Shown here: one piece after another, positions 37,189 to 46,800 of the stretch
How positions within the stretch are numbered: the first letter of the stretch is position 1
How the letters are laid out: every line of letters begins with the position of its first letter
Source of the DNA: a virus
Virus record (IMG/VR): IMGVR_UViG_3300021962_000047
Span: 41,972-105,971 of that record
Length of the DNA stretch: 64,000 nt
Reading direction: 5' to 3' (one strand)
Notes under the pieces: model-generated
The model's input: the letters and a program-made list of their open reading frames with translations, nothing else
Told to the model about the DNA's origin: nothing
Database searches by the model: none
Position numbers and translations under genes: made by a program

Positions 37189-37195
37189 TATTTAT
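37189..37195 (+). promoter_or_regulatory. TATTTAT motif before 37202 gene
   Basis: Exact TATTTAT in AACTATTTATAGTATTATG, with six bases to the ATG. It opens the baseplate unit right after the sigma gene. Confidence 0.65.
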
Positions 37196-37201
37196 AGTAT
37201 T

Positions 37202-37576
37202 ATGTCTAGACCAAAAAAGAAAGATATTGTCCTAACCAAAGACTCGGTACTTAGTCTGATGCAGGAAATCTACAATGAACTTGTAGAACAAAGAACTACT
37301 GCAATAAGAATACAAAATAAAATGTTAGCCATGTTGAAAGACCCCGAAGACATGACTGTAATCGGACCTGTAATTAAAGAACAACAGAAAATCATAAACG
37401 ACACCATCGAAAAAAAATTGAGCCTCTCAAAACTACAATCAGGCATTTGGGAAAAATCTCAAAATAACAATGATGAGTCATTTAACTTATCTGAGATGGA
37501 TGATGATGTTCTTAAAGCTTTAATCAACAAAGATTTAGATAACGAAGAAAAAGGGGGGTATAACTTAGGTAAATAA
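37202..37576 (+). CDS. Unknown helical protein (124 aa)
   Basis: 124 residues, almost wholly helical (SVLSLMQEIYNELVEQRTTAI, KEQQKIINDTIEKKLSLSKL), with a basic start and acidic C-terminus ending EEKGGYNLGK. It begins a unit with late motif, so a structural or transcription-cofactor role (T4 gp33-like, next to sigma) is possible, but no gp33 motif was found. It overlaps nothing and precedes the 665-residue protein by eight bases. Confidence 0.6.
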   Translation: MSRPKKKDIVLTKDSVLSLMQEIYNELVEQRTTAIRIQNKMLAMLKDPEDMTVIGPVIKEQQKIINDTIEKKLSLSKLQSGIWEKSQNNNDESFNLSEMDDDVLKALINKDLDNEEKGGYNLGK

Positions 37577-37584
37577 CCCTCAAG

Positions 37585-39582
37585 ATGGCAGACATTAAAA
37601 ATCAATACAAAGAATTTACTAACAAAACAGAATCTCTTTATACTGTTAATAAAGCTAAGACAGATAAAAAGAGAATCGAAAAAGAAAAATCTCAAAATAA
37701 TTTTGAGGAGGTTAAAAAAGATGCATTTAGTAATCTAAATGAGTGGGGTAATACTGCAAATGGAATCGATAATGATTTCAAAAAACAAATGCAGGCATTT
37801 AAAGAAAATCAATTAGATTCTTTAACAAAATTATTCTTAATTACAGATTCAAAGGCAATTAACCAAGATAGTAAAACAAACTCTACTGCCAACAAAAAAC
37901 CACAATACGGTAAAAAAACAAAAGACACTCTAATCAGTTGTTATAATGACGCAATTTTAGCTACAAAATCTAGAATACCTGAAATCTTTATACAAGAAGT
38001 CATTTCAACTTTAGGTTGTTCTGAAGAACAAACATATGAATTAGCACCAGTATATGTTAGAGTCGAATCTATAGATTTATTTAAGACACTTAAAGAAGAC
38101 CCATCATCTACACCGGGTAATCTTTATTATGAAGCAAATACAACACCAAACGGTACTGTTCCATATAGTATGGACCTCGAATTATATAATCGTCTAAATA
38201 AATTTGGACAATCATTTAGTACCGAATATGGTTCAGATTATATTGGAGCGTCATCAAATCAATTGATGAATTTTGAATATGTCGACCAAGATGGTAATGG
38301 TAACTTTGGTAACTTTTATAAAGTAACATTAAATTCAAGACCTGATAATGTTAATAAGGTTACGGATTTTTTAATGGATTATTATTCATCTATTGAAATT
38401 TTAAATTTAGACCAATTTGCAACAAATGTGTTAAATCTTTTAATGGGGGCTTTTTCATTTAAAATGAATGTATCTGTAGACCAATTAAGAGACCAGACAA
38501 AATTTGAAAAGATATTACAAAGAGTTTTAGGTTTATGTTTTGACGCGGCTGAAGAAATTGATGTTAGCGGTAATGCTAAGTTATCTGTGTTAGATTTAGT
38601 TGATGAAAGTTTTTTTGAACTTAATTCAACAGAGTTAAAAGAAATTGATGAAAGAATCAATGATATCAAAAGAGGTGTTGTTGAATTTACTGATTGTAAC
38701 AATGTTAAAGTTCCTTTTGATTATGACGCAATTAATGGTTATGCACAAGATGTTATGTCTAAAACTAACGATACGGATAAACTAAACGCATTGGGAGATG
38801 CAATAGACACTATGTCACAAAATGAAAATTGGAAATTGTTATTACCTAATGTAGATATTGAGGCATCCGTAAAATTTGATTTTTTAAGACAAATACCAAA
38901 AGCATTAATGATGACAGTTTTATCTCCAAAAGTATTATTTGGGTTATTAATTTTAGTTAAAGCGTTAAAAAATACTATTGCCGACTTAGTTGAGGATTTG
39001 AATTCATTTCTTCAAGCATTTAAAGATTTAATTATTGAAGTTATGTCTAAAATAGGTGCTATTTTTGTTGAGGAGTTAGTGAAACAAATTAAAAAGAATA
39101 TAAAAAGATTAGTACAAAACATCGCATTAGATATTATCAAAGAATCTAAAGATGCGAGAATTAAAATTATCACATCACTAATAGCATCGGCACTTACTGT
39201 TGCACAATTAGTGAGAGATTATCGTAGATGTAAATCAGTGATTGATGAATTAATATATCTACTACGAATAGTCGCGGCCAATTTCGGTCAGAATAAATTA
39301 CCTTCATTCGCAGTTGCCCTTTCGGCGACTCGTTCAGGGATGTCACAAACAAGAGCGTTGTCAAACATTATTGATGAAATGCAAAAAATAGGATTACCTA
39401 CTGGAGATTTACCGGATGGTTCACCTAATATGATGATACAATCAAAACTAGCGGACCTTAATGGATTCTTTACTGAAATGCAACAAAATGGTAAAGTCCA
39501 AGGATTTTCACCACCGGTACCTGTTGGAGGTATTGGAGCTGGTGTAACCGCACCAATTAACATAGATGGATTATTTTTTTAA
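37585..39582 (+). CDS. Large structural protein with membrane-like helices, baseplate unit (665 aa)
   Basis: 665 residues. The first 110 are charged coiled coil. The middle (about 120-440) is mixed. At about 438-470 (RQIPKALMMTVLSPKVLFGLLILVKAL) and 480-560 there are long hydrophobic helices (EVMSKIGAIFVEELVKQIKK, IITSLIASALTVAQLV) that could cross a membrane or pack as a helical bundle. The C-terminus is Gly/Pro-rich. It is next to the gp5-like hub, so a baseplate or injection protein is inferred; T4 homology is not visible. Confidence 0.65.
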   Translation: MADIKNQYKEFTNKTESLYTVNKAKTDKKRIEKEKSQNNFEEVKKDAFSNLNEWGNTANGIDNDFKKQMQAFKENQLDSLTKLFLITDSKAINQDSKTNSTANKKPQYGKKTKDTLISCYNDAILATKSRIPEIFIQEVISTLGCSEEQTYELAPVYVRVESIDLFKTLKEDPSSTPGNLYYEANTTPNGTVPYSMDLELYNRLNKFGQSFSTEYGSDYIGASSNQLMNFEYVDQDGNGNFGNFYKVTLNSRPDNVNKVTDFLMDYYSSIEILNLDQFATNVLNLLMGAFSFKMNVSVDQLRDQTKFEKILQRVLGLCFDAAEEIDVSGNAKLSVLDLVDESFFELNSTELKEIDERINDIKRGVVEFTDCNNVKVPFDYDAINGYAQDVMSKTNDTDKLNALGDAIDTMSQNENWKLLLPNVDIEASVKFDFLRQIPKALMMTVLSPKVLFGLLILVKALKNTIADLVEDLNSFLQAFKDLIIEVMSKIGAIFVEELVKQIKKNIKRLVQNIALDIIKESKDARIKIITSLIASALTVAQLVRDYRRCKSVIDELIYLLRIVAANFGQNKLPSFAVALSATRSGMSQTRALSNIIDEMQKIGLPTGDLPDGSPNMMIQSKLADLNGFFTEMQQNGKVQGFSPPVPVGGIGAGVTAPINIDGLFF

Positions 39583-39584
39583 AT

Positions 39585-39791
39585 ATGGAAAACGTAGAAA
39601 AGTTAAAATCGGTCTTAACAGAATATAAAAGCAAATCGAATAATGATTTAAGATTTGCCATGGATGAGATATCTAAAGATTTTGAAGATACAAAAGAATT
39701 AGTTATTAAATTAACTCATCATTTAGATGCCTTGGAGCACAATTACAATAGATTATTAGAAGAGTATAAATCTAGAAATATTAAAGAATAA
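39585..39791 (+). CDS. Small coiled-coil protein (68 aa)
   Basis: 68 residues, a single long amphipathic helix pair (LKSVLTEYKSKSNNDLRFA, LVIKLTHHLDALEHNYNRLL). Two bases after the 665-residue protein and overlapping the hub gene by one base. It may be a chaperone or adaptor of the baseplate hub. No family is recognised. Confidence 0.65.
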   Translation: MENVEKLKSVLTEYKSKSNNDLRFAMDEISKDFEDTKELVIKLTHHLDALEHNYNRLLEEYKSRNIKE

Positions 39792-41320
39792 TGAATGATG
39801 TAGTTTCAAAAAGGTTAAGACAGATAATTTTTCCAGGTAAATGTGTGGACAATGATGACCCGCAAATGCTTGGGAGAATTCGTGTTTACCCTGAACAAGA
39901 AAATGTTATAGATAGAAAAGCATCTGTTTATGAATTTAATGAAGAAAGAGATAAGTGGACTGAAAAAGACCCATTTATATTTTTACCATTATTACCTTAT
40001 TTTTTATACCAAGTACCAAAAGTTGATGAATATGTTCAGATTCTTTATGCAAATCCCGGTGATACCTCGGCAAATAATAAATTTTACGTACAAGGTCCAT
40101 TTTCATCACCTACCACAACGCCAGCTGAAAACTTCAACTCAGCCAAAACATATTTAAATGCGGGTTCAAGAAATAAAAGATACAAATCATTAAAGAACAA
40201 CAAGGGTGAGTATTTGAATTTAAATACTACTGGTATATATCCCGAACCTGGTGACAATGCTTTGTTGGGTCGAGGTTCTGCGGACATAATCATCAAAGAA
40301 GATGAGGTATTAATAAGAGCGGGAAAATATAAACCATATAAAAATGGTCAAATACCAAACAAAAATGAAGAAAGAGCATTTATTGATTTGGTAAAATATA
40401 CAACGACGGAACAATACGCACCGACAAAAAAAGAAATTAGATTTATATCTCAAGATAAAGATATTACAAAACTTATTGAGTATACTATTTTTAATCCTGA
40501 AAACACTATGAGTGCATTTACGGGTCAAGTTATTTTATATAACATAACTCCCGATACATCTAATAGTGGTAATACGAAATCAAATAACATATCACCAAAT
40601 TCAGATTTAAACAATTATAAATCGGTCCAATATATTTCACAATTTAGTTCATTAAATTTATTACAAGTTGCCAATTTTATTAACAACTTTATTTTAAGTG
40701 TGATGAAAGGAGTTTTTGAAGATGGAAGACCGGTATTAAATCAATACCCATTATATTACCGTCCTGCAGAAAATCTTTACAATATTGTTAATTCAAACCC
40801 TGATACTGTTGATGAAAATGCTTGGTTCAATGTATTAGCATTATTACCACTAATTAAACCAACAAAATTTAGTCCATCATTTGGTGGTAATGGTTTGGTA
40901 TATGATAAAACAGGAACCCCATACGCACCAAAGATACCTCAGATTGAAAAGTTCCAACCTAAACGAGTTATCCAACAAGAAAATACGGTAGCATATATCG
41001 GAGCGAAACAGGTATATCTATTATCACAAGAATCCACACACCCAATCAAGGGTAAAATAGATTTTACAGATACTTTGTATGGAATTAGTCAGACAAAATT
41101 ATTGGATGAGATTCAACCGAAAACCTCATCACTTGTTAGAGGTGAAGAATTATTAGAACTATTAAATCTAATGGTTAGATATATAACAACTCACGTTCAC
41201 CCCTATCCTGGATTACCACCAGTAGGTGTTACAACAGATGGAACAAACGTACAAGATTTGTTAAAAGAACTTTTAGATGCCAACGAAAAAATATTAAACA
41301 AAAATATTCGACTTAACTAA
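39791..41320 (+). CDS. gp5-like baseplate hub with OB-fold, no lysozyme
   Basis: 509 residues. Residues 1-110 match the OB-fold of gp5/VgrG-type hubs: KCVDNDDPQMLGRIRVYPEQ, PFIFLPLLPYFLYQVPKVDEYV, and LYANPGD with FYVQGPF. T4 gp5 has a lysozyme after this domain; here none is seen, and the rest is beta-rich with no recognised motif except the C-terminal stretch YITTHVHPYPGLPP, a His-containing segment common in baseplate ends. In the T4 plan gp5 sits at the tail tip and carries the membrane-piercing tip. A M23 peptidase is encoded elsewhere and may take over wall-lysis. Confidence 0.7.
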   Translation: MNDVVSKRLRQIIFPGKCVDNDDPQMLGRIRVYPEQENVIDRKASVYEFNEERDKWTEKDPFIFLPLLPYFLYQVPKVDEYVQILYANPGDTSANNKFYVQGPFSSPTTTPAENFNSAKTYLNAGSRNKRYKSLKNNKGEYLNLNTTGIYPEPGDNALLGRGSADIIIKEDEVLIRAGKYKPYKNGQIPNKNEERAFIDLVKYTTTEQYAPTKKEIRFISQDKDITKLIEYTIFNPENTMSAFTGQVILYNITPDTSNSGNTKSNNISPNSDLNNYKSVQYISQFSSLNLLQVANFINNFILSVMKGVFEDGRPVLNQYPLYYRPAENLYNIVNSNPDTVDENAWFNVLALLPLIKPTKFSPSFGGNGLVYDKTGTPYAPKIPQIEKFQPKRVIQQENTVAYIGAKQVYLLSQESTHPIKGKIDFTDTLYGISQTKLLDEIQPKTSSLVRGEELLELLNLMVRYITTHVHPYPGLPPVGVTTDGTNVQDLLKELLDANEKILNKNIRLN

Positions 41321-41321
41321 G

Positions 41322-41328
41322 TATTTAT
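41322..41328 (+). promoter_or_regulatory. TATTTAT motif before 503-aa structural gene
   Basis: Exact TATTTAT starting one base after the hub gene stop, 14 bases before the ATG at 41343, in the context GTATTTATAGTAAAAA. Confidence 0.65.
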
Positions 41329-41342
41329 AGTAAAAATAGATA

Positions 41343-42854
41343 ATGTCAGCGTTAAAGTCATATTTCAAAAAAAACGATACGATAATTTATAATTCCTACA
41401 CAAATACAGGTAGAAATCCTGTTGTAGAATTATTTTTTGGTAGAGTAGACAATGTTATTGGACCAATCGGGTTTTCTCGATTTATTTTTGATTTGGATTT
41501 AACCCAACTACAACAAAATTTTAATGACGGTGTTATATCATTAGATTGTTCAGGTAGTACTATGACACATACTTTAAGAATGACAAACACATCGTCATTT
41601 GATGAGGAACTATTAAACACAACTTGGTCAAACGGAAGAAGAAGAGCGACATCATTTGATTTGATTCTTTTTAGAATACCAAAAGTATCGGGAACAACAG
41701 GAGACCCACAAACATGGGATGAAGGTGTTGGTTATGACTATTACTACTCATCAACCCCCCTTAATAGTTCAAGTAGCATGAGTATCTCCAATCAGATATT
41801 AACAGACAAAGCATTTTCAGACCGTCCTGTTAACTGGTTCCAAAGAGAGACAATATCTAATTGGTCTTATCCAGGTATCTACGACAATACAAATTCACAA
41901 ACCGGTGGTATGGCAGGATTAAACTACAATGCATTGACCATTATCGATAGACAACATTTTGAGTTTGGAAATGAGGACATCGAATTTGATATGACAAATG
42001 AAATTAACGACATCTTAACGGGGGCAACAACAGGTTCCACAGGATGGGGGATTGCATTTGTACCACAGGTAGAGAACATTACAGGAATGACCGAGAGTTA
42101 CGCAGTTGGTTTCTTCTCTCGTCACACACAGACATTTTATGAGCCATATCTTGAAACAAATTATGATGATTTGATTCAGGATGATAGAAATACATTCTAC
42201 GAGGGGAAAGAAAACAACTTATATCTATATGCATATACGGCAGGTAACCCAATTAATTTTGACGTTAATCCTACTGTAGATATTTTAGATGAAAGTGATG
42301 GTTCAGTATTTGCCTCGTTACCCACTTGTTTGATAACAAAGGGGGTTTACAAAGTAGAGGTTCCACCAATTACAGCCGACACCGTTCCATGTATGTATTA
42401 TGACGTATGGAAAGGATTATCAATTAATGGTAAATCATTATCTAATGTTGAAAACGATATCGTGTTAAAACCAAGTGATGAATATTATTCAATAGGAACA
42501 ACAACCAAAGACCCTGAAATTTATGGGTTTGATTATTATGGTATTAAACAGAACGAAAAGATATTAAGTTCTGATGTCAGAAAAGTTAGTGTTATCATCA
42601 AAAAGGCATATACGACAAATGTTGTATTAAATCAAGTTGATGTTTCATATAGAGTTTACGTTAGAGAGGGAACAACTGAAGTTATGGTTCAGGATTGGAC
42701 CCAAGTTAACAGAACACCTGACGGGTACTATTTTGTATTCGATACGAGAGATAAAATACCTAATGAATATTTTATAGATATCCAAGTTAATACAGACCAA
42801 AATGTTGATACTTATAAAAGACAGATTCAATTTCAAATAGTAAACAACAAATGA
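41343..42854 (+). CDS. Beta-rich virion protein of unknown family (503 aa)
   Basis: 503 residues. The early part (SRFIFDLDLTQLQ, then THTLRMTNTSSFDEELL) and later segments (QHFEFGNEDIEFDMTNEI, GWGIAFVPQVE) resemble repeated beta sandwich strands as in carbohydrate-binding or fibre-tip domains. The C-terminus (YRVYVREGTTEVMVQDWTQ, IDIQVNTDQNVDTYKRQI) looks like an immunoglobulin-like pair. It is preceded by a late motif and followed with overlap by a small Cys-rich gene. A fibre or baseplate role is inferred. Confidence 0.65.
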   Translation: MSALKSYFKKNDTIIYNSYTNTGRNPVVELFFGRVDNVIGPIGFSRFIFDLDLTQLQQNFNDGVISLDCSGSTMTHTLRMTNTSSFDEELLNTTWSNGRRRATSFDLILFRIPKVSGTTGDPQTWDEGVGYDYYYSSTPLNSSSSMSISNQILTDKAFSDRPVNWFQRETISNWSYPGIYDNTNSQTGGMAGLNYNALTIIDRQHFEFGNEDIEFDMTNEINDILTGATTGSTGWGIAFVPQVENITGMTESYAVGFFSRHTQTFYEPYLETNYDDLIQDDRNTFYEGKENNLYLYAYTAGNPINFDVNPTVDILDESDGSVFASLPTCLITKGVYKVEVPPITADTVPCMYYDVWKGLSINGKSLSNVENDIVLKPSDEYYSIGTTTKDPEIYGFDYYGIKQNEKILSSDVRKVSVIIKKAYTTNVVLNQVDVSYRVYVREGTTEVMVQDWTQVNRTPDGYYFVFDTRDKIPNEYFIDIQVNTDQNVDTYKRQIQFQIVNNK

Positions 42855-43099
42855 AAACGATAACCATAACTGAAGAAATGATTGAACAAATCATTCGTAG
42901 AGTAATCCACGAAAAGAAAAAGAGTAAGAAGAAGAAAGACACTACTCTTTGTGCTAGAGGTAAGTCGGCGGCTAAAGCTAAATTTGATGTATATCCATCA
43001 GCATATGCTAATGGTTATGCTGTTCAGGTTTGTAAAGGTTCAATGCCGGGTTTGGATGGGAAGAAAAGATGTTCAGGAAAATATTGTTCAGGTAAATAA
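42851..43099 (+). CDS. Small basic Cys-rich protein with AKAKFDVYPSAYANGY motif
   Basis: 82 residues. A helix at the start (EEMIEQIIRRVIHEKKK), a lysine patch, and then LCARGKSAAKAKFDVYPSAYA followed by GYAVQVCKG and RCSGKYCSGK: five Cys in all, perhaps a zinc site. This small Cys/Lys motif is common in large marine phages (a DUF5872-like type, recalled from family knowledge), role unknown. It resembles tags in the 22611 and 43879 genes. It overlaps the 503-residue gene as ATGA. Confidence 0.7.
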   Translation: MKTITITEEMIEQIIRRVIHEKKKSKKKKDTTLCARGKSAAKAKFDVYPSAYANGYAVQVCKGSMPGLDGKKRCSGKYCSGK

Positions 43100-43114
43100 T
43101 TTTTACTATCTTTG
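43084..43114 (+). promoter_or_regulatory. Bacteroidota-type promoter before 43136 gene
   Basis: TTG at 43084-43086 and TATCTTTG at 43107-43114 are 20 bases apart, matching the Bacteroidota promoter form. The ATG lies 21 bases past the -7 element. It is the clearest host-type promoter in the window. Confidence 0.6.
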
Positions 43115-43135
43115 CCATCTAATACCAAAAATAAA

Positions 43136-43330
43136 ATGAGTCACAAAACATACATCCTTAAAAAGAACGATACGTTAGTTATGGAAACCCAAGCGGTAAC
43201 TGTTGACCGAGCTCTTGATTATTTTATTGAATCTGACCCTGATATTTACAACAACTTTTCTCAGTATTCTATTGGTATTAAACCAACACCAGCACCTAAT
43301 TACGAACTTTTGGTTAAAGGGTTAGAGTAA
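43136..43330 (+). CDS. Unknown small protein (64 aa)
   Basis: 64 residues from the ATG at 43136 (MSHKTYILKKNDTLVM). A longer frame from a TTG at 43112 falls within the -7 promoter element and is not used. The protein mixes strand and helix (TVDRALDYFIESDPD), ending NYELLVKGLE. It may be expressed early from the host-type promoter. It converges on the cupin-like gene, with a nine-base overlap of ends. Confidence 0.65.
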   Translation: MSHKTYILKKNDTLVMETQAVTVDRALDYFIESDPDIYNNFSQYSIGIKPTPAPNYELLVKGLE

Positions 43331-43879
43331 TCTTCTACACTCTTTAACTACCCACTTATAACCTATTTCACCACCCCTTAATAATGACATTACATAGTCA
43401 TTGTCTTCGTGTGGTCTACCCTTAAACCCTTCTTTTAAAAGAGGGGTATTTTTTTGTGAATCAAAATACTTTTTGATTGTTTGTATATCTTCTACTGTGA
43501 TATTCTTGCCTTCTAATAGTTTTTCCGCAAACATATCTTTTTTACCTTGTTTTCTTAAGTAAAAAATACCTCTTTTTACGTTTTCTTTTACAACCTTAGG
43601 TACACGTACAGTTCTAGTATCTTCTTTTACCTCAATTATAAGGTCACCAGTACCTTTAATTACTCTATGGTAGGTCTCCTTAGGTATAAAGTATTTTTGT
43701 CCTTCTAATAAAGGTTTTGGTAGTTCATTTTCAATCTGTAACATCCATCCATTAGACGATTCAATAAAAACCTCTCGGTCTCGTCTATCACGATGCCAAA
43801 CCAACTCTTCAGAATCTACATTTTCTGAAAATGTTCTTCTGAATTTTCCCGTACTAATATCTTCTTGTTTGTATACCAT
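43322..43879 (-). CDS. Cupin-like protein (185 aa)
   Basis: 185 residues from the ATG at 43879, which overlaps the stop of the upstream large gene as TAATG. ELVWHRDRRDREVFIESSNGW, then PLLEGQKYFIPKETYHRVI and KGTGDLIIEVKED form a cupin-like beta barrel with two His (HRD and YHRV) and a Glu in the usual places of metal ligands. A helical tail follows from residue 100. Small cupins of this kind occur in marine phages, function unknown. It is co-translated with the multidomain protein. Confidence 0.6.
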   Translation of the reverse strand: MVYKQEDISTGKFRRTFSENVDSEELVWHRDRRDREVFIESSNGWMLQIENELPKPLLEGQKYFIPKETYHRVIKGTGDLIIEVKEDTRTVRVPKVVKENVKRGIFYLRKQGKKDMFAEKLLEGKNITVEDIQTIKKYFDSQKNTPLLKEGFKGRPHEDNDYVMSLLRGGEIGYKWVVKECRRLL

Positions 43880-46800
43880 TACCAATATCTTCCTGGAACG
43901 TTATTACCAAAATCTTTGTGTGCTCTACAAGCCCAATATCCTGCTTTGGTTCTATCTTTTTTCTTTTCACACTGATGTCTTGCCGCAAACGATGCTCTAG
44001 CCCCTGAGTCATTCCATTTAGCTGTCATAACAGGTGAACCGTAAGAAACTTTAACAATCTTTCCTGTTTTAGGATTTCTAACATATACATACCATTTTTT
44101 AGAACCACCCTTTTTAGGTTTTCCTAATTCTACATTCTTACCTTTATACTCCGCCTCCGATAAACCAAATATTTTTTTAGCCATAGGATTTAAGTCTGAT
44201 GGTTTAATAAGTTTAGCAGGTATGGTTTTTGATTTAGACCTTAATGCTTTTTGAGCTCTGTGGTTACCATCAAGTATCCATTGTATTTTATTTTGCTCAT
44301 CCACCATTACTAAAATGGGGTATTGAGTTGAAATTTCTACTTGAGATATTCGTTCAATTTCTTCAGGATTATCATCCCAATTTAAAACTATTGGAGCTAA
44401 TTTTTCTGTAGGTAAGTTTACAATTTTAATATTTTTAGTTAATTCTAAAATATCTTGTAATGTAATAGTTTCATTATCAGCACCTGTCCAAGATGTATCT
44501 TCCCCTTGCTCATTAACCATTGGGAAATCTAATGGTAACCTTTCACCCTCATAGATAAAGAATTTACCTAAATCTGTATTTAATAAATCTTCATCCTCTT
44601 CATTAATATAAAAACCTTTTTGTTTTAACTCTCGAGCTTCATTAATAATCTCAAAATATTTATCACTACCATGTCTGAATACATTTTCTGAAACGGGTAT
44701 TTTATTATCAATATGATATTGTAACTCTTCAGAAATTTGAGGTTTTGTTTTTATTTTATTTAATTCATTTTGAATCGATTCTTTAATTCCGAATCCTTTT
44801 CCTTTGTGTTGAGATGGATTATCCATATATTCGTAATAGTTGTTAAAAATTTTCATTATTTTATGGTAATCACTATCTATTCTAAATTTTTCAAATTCGT
44901 TAGATAACCATTGTTCACCATTAAGGTGTTCGTTATTTAATTCATCGTAAACCAATAATCTACCAGGACCTTCACCCCACCCACGGTATAATCCGTATTT
45001 TGTATTATTTAGTTTATCGGCAATTTCTTTGTTTTTAATTATCAAATAAATTAATGTACCTCCGATAATATGTTCATCAAACATCTCATCATTATCCTTG
45101 TTAGTTGTACACCACTTTGTATTTGCACCATATTTACAAGAAGCATTATGTGTTAACGGTACTACCAATAGATAATCTTCGGTGTCGTATAATTTTTCAT
45201 ATTCTTTAGGTTCTACCTTAAATTTTTCCGTAACTAAAGTATCCGATTCTTCACCATCAATTTGTGGTTCAATATCTTTTGGTTGTAATGGTGGATTTAA
45301 TAAGAATCTTTGGTTGACCCAATTTCTTAATTCATTTTCTACAAAATATTCTGGTACCACTTCATCATCTGGTTTTGATGATGCAACTTCAGATATATAA
45401 TAAGCAAACTTTAATTTAGCTTCTTCATTCATTAAATTCATCAAACCATCACTAACAAAGAAGATTTTACTAAATGGGTCCGTTGGATTTATATCACCTT
45501 CGGCAACGGTAAACAATCTAAGTATTGTTTTAGCCCACCAAGACTTATAAGATTTTGTTTCTTTCAATGTTGGAGATAATATCTTATTGGCGGCTCTCAT
45601 TGCTGAACCAATAAACCCAGCAACTGCAACTTGAGGTAAGAACCACGGTAATAAACGAATAATTGCCTTTACACCTCCCTCACCAACGTGTAAGGCTAAA
45701 CGTTTACTCATTGCAGCATCTACAATGCTCTTTAATTGACCAAATGTGATTGGTCCTTGAGATGAGCAAAACTTTTGTGAATCACAAATACTTTTAACAA
45801 CTTGTTTAGATGGATTTACAGTTTGAATTTCTTCTTCCTGTTCATTTAAATTTTCACTCTTAAGTGCTGTTGAAGTTTCAATACCAACAATTCCATCAAT
45901 CATATTAAGTTTTCTATCTTTTTGGAATTTTTTAATTTGAGATGCGGTATTAAAATCGTACACACCATTAATATCATCAGCACTTAAGTTATCAAAGTAA
46001 TTCAAATCTTTTAATATTTTTTGAATCATTTCAACACCCTTACCTTCAGACCCAATAGATAATAGTTCAGAATTGTCCCCATTTTCTATAATATCATCTA
46101 TGGTTAAATCATTTTTAACAATTTCACCATCAATTTTATCAACAACATCACTAGGTTCAATAATAGTCATTTCACCATTTAAACTATCTTTTAAATTATC
46201 CCACGGATTTATATTACCATTTGTATAACCTTTATCCGCATAATACATAGAAAAATGCAAGTGAGGGTGTGTATTAGAGGCATTTCCTGTATTACCAACG
46301 GTACCTATAAAATCTCCTTTATAAATTTTATCACCTTTTTTTAATTGGTCTGAAATCTGATTTAAGTGGGCGTAATAATAAACTATACCGTCTTTTAAAA
46401 TACTAACGGTATTACCACCTATTCCTAAATTTCTACCAATTTTATATATAGTACCATCAACACACGCAACTAGTGGTGTTCCTTTTGGTGCAAAAATATC
46501 GATACCGCTATGACCTCCGTGAGCTTGGTGTCGAGCATCACCACCACCATAATCACTATTATGTACTGCCCTATCTTTATCTAATATTTTTTTAGATGAA
46601 CCTAATCCTTCAGTATCATAACCAATATTAAATTGATTGTTACCTATCGGAAATAGAAATGAAGAACTCTCCTTAATTAATAAAGATGATTCATTATTTT
46701 CTTGTTCCGATAATCTTTTTATTACCAAGTTGGTTAATCTTTCCAAAGATTCGTTTTTCTTATCTTTTGGTTTATATGAAGTCATAATTGGCGTTTGTCC

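Noticed and set aside
37202-37576. T4 gp33-like late transcription co-activator
   Set aside because: The location next to the sigma gene is suggestive, but no gp33 pattern could be recognised, so it is left unknown.
43112-43135. TTG-started extension of the 43136 gene
   Set aside because: The TTG lies within the -7 promoter element; the ATG at 43136 has an A-rich leader.
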